Assembly: GCF_963082655.1 (NCBI RefSeq)
Contig: NC_081552.1
Span: 64,223,589 to 64,287,588, forward strand
DNA: 64,000 nt
Direction of reading: 5' to 3'
From: Stomoxys calcitrans
Lineage: Eukaryota > Arthropoda > Insecta > Diptera > Muscidae
Each line of letters begins with the position of its first letter. Position 1 is the stretch's first letter. Positions 57,435 to 64,000 of this stretch are shown piece by piece. The notes under the pieces are model-generated. The model made no database searches and was not told the DNA's origin. It was given only the letters and a program-made list of their open reading frames with translations. The translations under genes were made by a program, and so were the position numbers.

Positions 57435-59942
57435 AAGTTATTGTTGTTGTTGAAACAGTTTTTAGTGTTCCGTCTTTCGTCTGCTTGATTCTGTTGAGTA
57501 CTCGGATCCAGGCACACTGCGACTATAATCGAGTGTGTCCAGAGGGATCTGGGTCTGAGTCGAGTAGGTCTGGCTGGGCAGTTAAACAGGTGACGTGTGT
57601 CCTGTGGTCCCTGGTCCCAATCGGTACATACATCTTGCTCGTCGGCAACAACCCGTTGAAGGAGTTGAGGCGGTTGCATCTGCCGGAACGTAATTGAGCC
57701 AAAACTACTCTGGTTTTCAGGGCGAGGTCAATTTCTTCTTCGTTCTCCAAGGACTACATTCACCCGGTAGCTATTTACCGAATCTACTACCGTGTCTATA
57801 TGAATGTTGTATAGACCCTCTTGATATGCTGCTTGATCTAGATGTTCTCGCTTGTAGCGCTGAACCTCACGCTCTAGATCATGTAGATCTACCTTAAGGC
57901 TTCTGGGCGGTGGATGTTTATTCACAAGATGATGATTTGGGAGGTCTCTGCGATAACAGCCTAAAAGATATTGCTTAGACAGCATGTAGTTATGTTTTCG
58001 CACTTGTGGATCATTGTCTCCTGATGCAGATGGTCCATATGAGAACTGAGGAGACTGCTCGTCGCAGTTCGTAGGTCGGCATTCTGACAGATCTGAATAT
58101 TATTCCACTGCGTGTCACAAAGTTGACGAGATCACACTGACGCATCATAACTTACCACAAACCGACCAATTGCTTTGTACGTGATCAACATGGTTTCTTT
58201 GTCAGCACCCCAAGTGCTGCCGGCAAGTGACTTGAGGACCTTGTTTCTGCTTTCGAGTTTATCGCAAATGGCTATGGTCTATGGGAAGAATGTATTTGGC
58301 CTGTCAAATGTGACGCCAAGTATTTTGGGACACTTGATGATCGGAATCATTGCTCCAGGACCATCACTTTTAGCTCAGTTTTCACCTCACTCGTATTTGT
58401 AGTGAACAATGTGGCTGAAGATTTGGTGGCAAATATCATCAGATCTCTTGCAGCGAAATATGAGGCAAGTTCGTTGAGGTAGACATTCAACTTATCGCAG
58501 ATGTCATCAATGGGTCTGATGTCATGATTTTAGAATCGCCAGCACATTATACGATCTCTATGACGTCTGGAGGGGGTTGAATGGAGGATAGGTGGGGATA
58601 TCATCCCGCATTTGGGAACGCCTTATTTCACTCTATGGCGCTTCGACTTCTTATCCCTAAATTCCACAAATGACTGGCGATCACATAGATAATTCGACAT
58701 CAAGCGTTTCAGGCCAGGCTGGAGAGACGTGTTGGCCATGTCCTCAAATGGTTAGACATGGTTGACCGTGTTGAATGAGTTAAATAGGTCCAGTACCATG
58801 AGGACTGTCCTATCACATGGGCTGGGCTGATTGAAGACACGGCAAATTTGTGCGGTGATGGCATGCAGAACAGTTGTTGTGCTATGTAGTCTTCGAAATC
58901 CATGCTGATGCTCGGCGAATTGAAATTCCTCTCGGCAACTGAAACATTTATTGAAGCGGCGATTTGTGTACTCTCTGAAGCCGGCCAAATCGGCCTTCTT
59001 CTGATTGATAAACGTCCGGCGCTCAAAGGTTATGAAGTCGGGTGGTCGGTCGATGGTGAGAATTATGGAAAGGTAGTCTGATCCCAAAGAAAAAGATGCA
59101 ATGTAAATATCTGGCGAGCTGCTACACCTCCTCGTAATCCTAGTGGGGGCATCCTCATTCGCCGTGCAAACGTAGAGCCTTTAATCTGCTCAGCCAAAGC
59201 TATGCCCCGCTACTCGTTACCTGGAGAAAATGCCATGAAATGTGATGCGCATTAAAGTCTCCTGACCAGATAGTAGCCCACTTATGTCGGGCTTGTATAC
59301 CACACATGACTGCTATCTCCATACACTCAATGTAGGAGTCACTAGCGCCAGGTGCAGGCAAGATGGATTTATACTGCACGGCATGGTGTATCACGATGAC
59401 CAATCCCCCACTTCCATTTCTTAAGCGATCCTTATGTAGCACAACCAATCTTCCTGGATCGCTGCAACCAATATGTTCTTCCGACTCATAAATTGGGGTT
59501 GGGATGCTGGGGATCACATAGTCCGAGAACGCAGAAGGCGACGGCGACGACGCTTGTGACCCACTACTGTCTATGTTTGCACAGCGCCTTGCAACATATT
59601 CAGTGTGACTATACTCCCGTAGTTATGTAAGGCTAGAGCAAAATCGGAAATGTACCCACTCCATGCACCGGTTACACCTCACCGATACCGACCGATGATG
59701 GGAGCGGTTCTGGCAAACCGAACAGAACCAGGGTCCAGGGTTCTTTTCAATCCTTTCAAATCGGACCAGAAGGGTGTGGAGATGGCATTCCGGGATATAT
59801 CTCTCCATGATGAAAAAACGACGAACACGCACACTGAGGCAGCCCTTGCCGATGAAGATTCCGTCGGGTTAATCCGGTGCGTACAACCGGCTGCCATGGG
59901 ATTAAATTGGATTGGATTTAAGTGACATACACAAGCATACAT
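57435..59942 (-). pseudogene. Jockey-type LINE ORF2, copy C, internally deleted
   Basis: Minus strand. The N-terminus near 59811 reads MERYIPECHLHTLLVRFE then RIEKNPGPW (2A-like, 59731-59754) followed by a PHD/zinc-like motif C-x2-C-x12-C-x2-C-x4-H-x3-C (59640-59730). The endonuclease start is deleted; later parts give GGLVIVIHHAVQYKS (about 59420) and SGDFNAHH (about 59260). At 59087-58752 a degraded MGSDYLSIILTIDRP passes, through a deletion, into RT sequence AEHQHGFRRLHSTTTVL and LDLFNSFNTVNHV. The YADD region is missing. The C-terminus (57750-57480) gives RVVLAQLRSGRCNRLNSF and DTRHLFNCPA-like Cys-rich sequence. It ends in (CAA)n at about 57436-57450. Inactive. Same family as copies A and B. 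Confidence 0.8.
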
Positions 59943-60026
59943 GCGAATACATATTTTGAAAACAGTTATATATTTTGGTACTTTTATCGATCATTCAGCC
60001 ATGAAATCGGGTTTATTTAGGTTTTA
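59943..60026. other. Short spacer
   Basis: About 85 bp between the LINE 5' end and a DINE. The LINE border is uncertain by a few tens of bases. Confidence 0.3.
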
Positions 60027-60501
60027 ACAAGTAAAAAAGTGCTAAGTTCGGCCGGGCCGAATCTTATATACCCTCCACAATGGATCGCATTTGTCGAGTT
60101 CTTTGTCCGGTATCGCTTTTTAGGAAAACAAAGAATAATGGATAAGAATTGTTATGCAATTAGAGCTATATTAAGTTATAATCCGATTGGACCATAAACG
60201 AATTAAATGTTGAAGACCATAGAAGAAGAAGTCACTGTGCGAAATTTCAGCGAAATCGGATAAGAATTGAGCCCTATAGAGGCTCATGAGAGCTGTATCA
60301 GGCTATATATCGATTCAGACCATATTTAACACGTATGTTGAAGGTCATGGTAGAAACCGTTGTACAAAATTACAGACAAATCGGATAAGAATTGCACCCT
60401 CTAAATTGACTAACAATTTCGATTAGACCAATATTTCGAGGAGTTACAAACAGAATGACGAAATTAATTTACCCTCATCCTATGGTGGAGGGTATAAAAA
60501 A
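60027..60501 (-). mobile_element. DINE family A, short, GTCY lost
   Basis: AACAAGTAAAAAAGTGCTAA start with intact hairpin, two units, then an internal deletion to GACCAATATTTCGAGGAGTT, end CCTATGGTGGAGGGTATAAA. Confidence 0.8.
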
Positions 60502-60788
60502 ATGGGATTTATTTTTGTATGGTAAAACCTGCAAAAAAATACAGGATTTAGCACTTAAAACTGGAAAAGTCAATAAATCCGGATTAAGTGGCCATTGTGA
60601 AAGTACTTGAAGTTGTATTACCCAGTAGGGGTGTAGGTTTTAATCAACCATATTTGCATAAATCTGTAAAAAGGCCAGTTCTCTACTCAGTTTATTATTG
60701 AAATGAATATAGTCGGTTTCATTGAATACACCTATTTAATAGCAAATGAAAAATTGTTTATTTAATGAGTTGTACGTCATTCCCCTTT
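60502..60788. other. Unique spacer
   Basis: About 290 bp, AT-rich. No gene recognised. Confidence 0.35.
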
Positions 60789-61725
60789 TTATACCCATCA
60801 CCGTAGGATAGGGGGTATATTCATTTAGTCATTCCGTTTGCAACACATGGAAATATCAATTTCCGACCCTACAAAGTATATATATTTCGGATCATCGTAA
60901 AATTTAACGATGTCCGTTTGTCTGTCCGTCCGTCTGTTGTAATCACTCTACAGTCTTCAAATATTGAGATATTGAGCTCAAATTTGGCACAGATACGTCT
61001 TTTTGATGCACGCTGGTTAAGTTTTTGAACGGGCCAAATCGGACCATATTTGGATCTAACTGCTATTTAGACCGATTTTCCGATAAGGGTCTAATGCAAA
61101 TAAATGCTTTATTTTCATTCGATTTCGCTGAAACAGGGAGTAGTTTTAGGCCTCCCGACATCTGACCCAAATATGGTCCATATCGGACTCTAATTATATA
61201 TAGCTGCCATATATAGCGATAAAGGGTCTGAAGCCCATACAAGCTTTATTTATTACCCGATTTCGATGAAATTTGAAATTTATTTTTAGCCTCCTTATAA
61301 CTGGCCTAAATATGGATCAAATCGGACTCTACTTAGGTATAGCTGCCATATAGACCGATCCCCAGATAAAGGGTCTAAGCCCCATTAAAGCTTTATTTTT
61401 TTATACGATTTCGAAATTTAAACAGTAAGTAGTTTTAGGCCACCCGCTATCCGACCCAAATATAGTAAAGACCAGCCTGTATTTAGATATAGCTGTCATA
61501 TAGACCGAGGTGCTGATTAAAGGTATGAAGATCATAAAAGCTTTATTTATTTCCCGATTTTGTTGTAATTTGAAATACAAAATTCAACAGTGACATATAT
61601 TTATTAGCCCACTCAGTATCCGTGACGAATTTGGGTGCATAAGTTTTCCAAATTTCTGAAAGGGGGTTTTCATAGTTCGCATCCATAGTTCGGCCTGGAC
61701 GAACATAATACATTTTTACTTGTTT
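60789..61725 (+). mobile_element. DINE family C, full length
   Basis: TTTTATACCCATCACCGTAGG start, TATATATTTCGGATCATCG, GTCY (60910-60938), five units, worn 3' end GTTCGGCCTGGACGAAC and CATTTTTACTTGTT. Confidence 0.82.
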
Positions 61726-62158
61726 GTTTTCTTTCTCTAACTATCAGCCTTAATCAACAATGTTAAAGATCCTTTAATGACATTAGTTTTATTAAGACTT
61801 GTGTGAATGTGTATGTATATGTAATATGTATGTATGTATATTATGTTTATATGCTATGTCGCTTTAAGCTCAATGAATTGAAAATCTAATCCCTTGAAAC
61901 ATGATAGTAACCATGTATATATATATGTGGTCATAATTGGTTCAGCTCCATAGAATTTTTTTTGTTTGCTTTTCCCTAAAGTATGGCTAAATATAACAAA
62001 TGCAAAAAAAATGTTCCACATGTGAGAGTTTTCCTTACGATATTTTTCTTTTGCAAGTTTGTTTTGGTTTTTGTGTTGTTGGTCTCGGTATTAATTTCTG
62101 ACAAAGTTTTCTTATTATTTGGCCTCGAACAATAGACAGAAGTTTACGCGTGTTTGTT
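61726..62158. other. Unique spacer with microsatellites
   Basis: TATG/TGTA-rich stretch at about 61806-61850 and (TA)n at 61917-61926. No gene seen. Confidence 0.4.
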
Positions 62159-64000
62159 TTTATACCCTACACTACTACTGGGGTACGGCGTATTATAATT
62201 TAGTGCATTTGCTTATAACACCCAGAAGGAAGAAAGATAGACCCATTGATAAGTATACCGATCGACTCAGAGTCACTTTCTGATTCGATTTAGCTATGTC
62301 CGTCTGTCTGTCTGCCTGTCCGTCTGTCTGTTCATGTTAATTTGTATACAAATAACAGGTAGCAGTTTTCATCCGATCGTCTTCAAATTTGGTACTGGCT
62401 TGCTTTTAGGCCTATAGACGAAGCCTATTGAAATCGGTTCAGATTTGGATATAGCTTCTATATATTTTTTCGTCAGATTTGCAGTAATAATTTCATAGCA
62501 ATCGGGTCTGATTTAGATGTAGCTCTCATACATATATATTGCCCGATTTTCACTCCAAGATCAACTGCAGCGCATTTATCAACCAATCTTCCCAAAACTT
62601 CGTACAACGACTTCGTGACGACTTCCTCAATGTCTGTACAATTTTCTCGAAATCGGTTCAGATTTAGATATAGCTTCCATATATATGTTCGTTCGATTTG
62701 CAATAAAATGGTCAATTGTTAACCGATTCTCTCGAAATTCGGCAGGAAGGATTTTTTTATAACTCTCGACATTACGAGAGAATTTCATGGAAATCGGTTC
62801 AGATTTAGATTTAGCTCTCATACATACATATTGCACGATTTTCACTCCTAGAGCCACTGCAAGCGCATTTATTGACCAATCTTCCCAAAACTTCGTACAA
62901 CGCTTTCCTTGACGACTTCCTGTCTGTACAATTTGCTCGAAATTGGTTCAGATTTAGACATAGCTTCCATATATATGTTCGTTCGATTTGCAATAAAATG
63001 GTCAATTGTTAACCGATTCTCTCGAAATTCGGCAGGAAGGATTTTTTTATAACTCTCGACATTACGAGAGAATTTCATGGAAATCGGTTCAGATTTAGAT
63101 TTAGCTCTCATACATACATATTGCACGATTTTCACTCCTAGAGCCACTGCAAACGCATTCATTGACCAATCTTCCCCAAACATCGCACAACGCTTTCCTT
63201 GACGACTTCCTTAATATCTGTACAATTTGCTTGAATTCGGTTCAGATTTAGATATAGCTCCCATATATATGTTCGTCCGATTTGCGGTAATAATGCAACA
63301 AAATGGTCATTTGTTAACCAATTCTCTCGAAGTTATGACTCTCCACATTACTGGTTAATATCATGGAAATCGTATAAAATTTAGATATAGCTCTCATATA
63401 TATATCGCCCGATTTTAACTTCTAGAGTCACAGCAAGCGCATTTGTTGACACATCTAGCCAAAATTTTGCAAAACGCTTTCCTCGACGACTGTATCTGAG
63501 AAGTTTGCTCGAAATCTGTTCAGATTTAGGTATAGCTCCCATATATATATGTTCGTCTGATTTTGAGAAAAATTGCACTAAAGTGCTCATTGTTTAACCG
63601 ATTCTCTCGAAGTTTGACAGGAAGAATTTTCTTATGACTCTAGACATTACTGGTGAATTTCATAGAATTCGGCACAGATTTATATGTAGATCTCATATAT
63701 ATATATATCTATATACATATGTATTTCGCCCGATTTTCACTTCTAGGATCACTGCAAGCGCATTTATTGACCAATATTGCCAAAATTTTGCAAAACGCTT
63801 TCCTTGGCACCTACCACATTATCTAAAAAGCTTATTCGAAATCGGTTCAGAATTAGATATAGCTCCCATATATATGTTCATCAGATTTTGTTTCATTTTC
63901 AAAAATATTTTAATTTGTCAACCGTAGTTATTTGAGTTTGAACATATTTGCTCGAAATTTAATACAGATTGTTTAATAACCCATCTTAAAACATCCGCCT
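62159..64000 (+). mobile_element. DINE-related element, family D (runs off window)
   Basis: TTTTATACCCTACACTACTAC with GGGGTACGGC, then CCCAGAAGGAAGAAAGATAG, ACTCAGAGTCACTTTCTGAT, GATTTAGCTATGTCCGTCTG and GTCY to about 62330. Internal units follow (GGTTCAGATTTAGATATAGC, CGATTCTCTCGAA, GAGCCACTGCAA). The 3' end is outside the window. Confidence 0.78.
62656..63900 (+). repeat. Dimeric 291-bp repeat array (family D)
   Basis: GTTCAGATTTAGATATAGC-type starts lie at 62656, 62947, 63239, 63518 and 63844. Half-unit starts at 62797 and 63088 (GATTTAGCTCTCATACATAC) divide each 291-bp unit into parts of about 141 and 150 bp. Units at 62656 and 62947 are nearly identical, so the dimer was duplicated recently. 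Confidence 0.82.

Overview
The window looks like intergenic or heterochromatic DNA of a fly, most likely a calyptrate (muscid-like) dipteran. I found no host gene, tRNA or rRNA. Nearly everything is transposable element. The dominant component is a set of INE-1/DINE-1-like elements (also called mini-me; non-autonomous Helentron-type rolling-circle elements). They are recognised by TATACCC hairpin ends, the block TATATATTCTTGATC, a (GTCY)n microsatellite after GATCTAGCCATGTCC, 153-bp internal tandem units and a GC-rich 3' hairpin ending in CTTTTACTTGTT. Strand convention used here: + means the TATACCC end lies to the left. Four sequence families are present: A (TATACCCTCCACC ends), B (TATACCCACCACC, CCTTCGG), C (CACCACCGTAGGATAG) and D (TATACCCTACACTAC).

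Layout. 1-2991: one decayed LINE split by a family A element. 2992-10596: a dense family A array with a roughly 960-bp higher-order period. 10785-12552: a family B element, a probable RTE-type LINE 3' end and a rearranged mariner. 12667-14652: an inverted copy of the family A array. 14661-22802: two family B elements, the second split by a nearly full-length LINE (18070-22702), which holds the only long intact reading frames. 22803-26147: more family A. 26884-34434: jockey-type LINE fragments, a tandem segmental duplication and a 114-bp tandem array. 34435-36098: unique AT-rich DNA. 36099-44470: nested A and B elements, including a mariner start split by insertions. 44471-56611: elements of families A to C with two pieces of an R1/LOA-like LINE. 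57435-59942: a jockey-type LINE with a 2A-like motif. 60027-64000: families A, C and D.

The elements act as parasites of one another. Family A sits inside LINE and mariner copies, family B sits inside family A, and the LINE sits inside family B. This gives a relative chronology. Most short ORFs are artefacts of the 153-bp unit, which is a multiple of three and so keeps frames open. The most notable coding object is the LINE at 18070-22702, whose ORF1 and ORF2 share one frame and are separated by a single TAG, with no AUG before the first two catalytic residues of ORF2.
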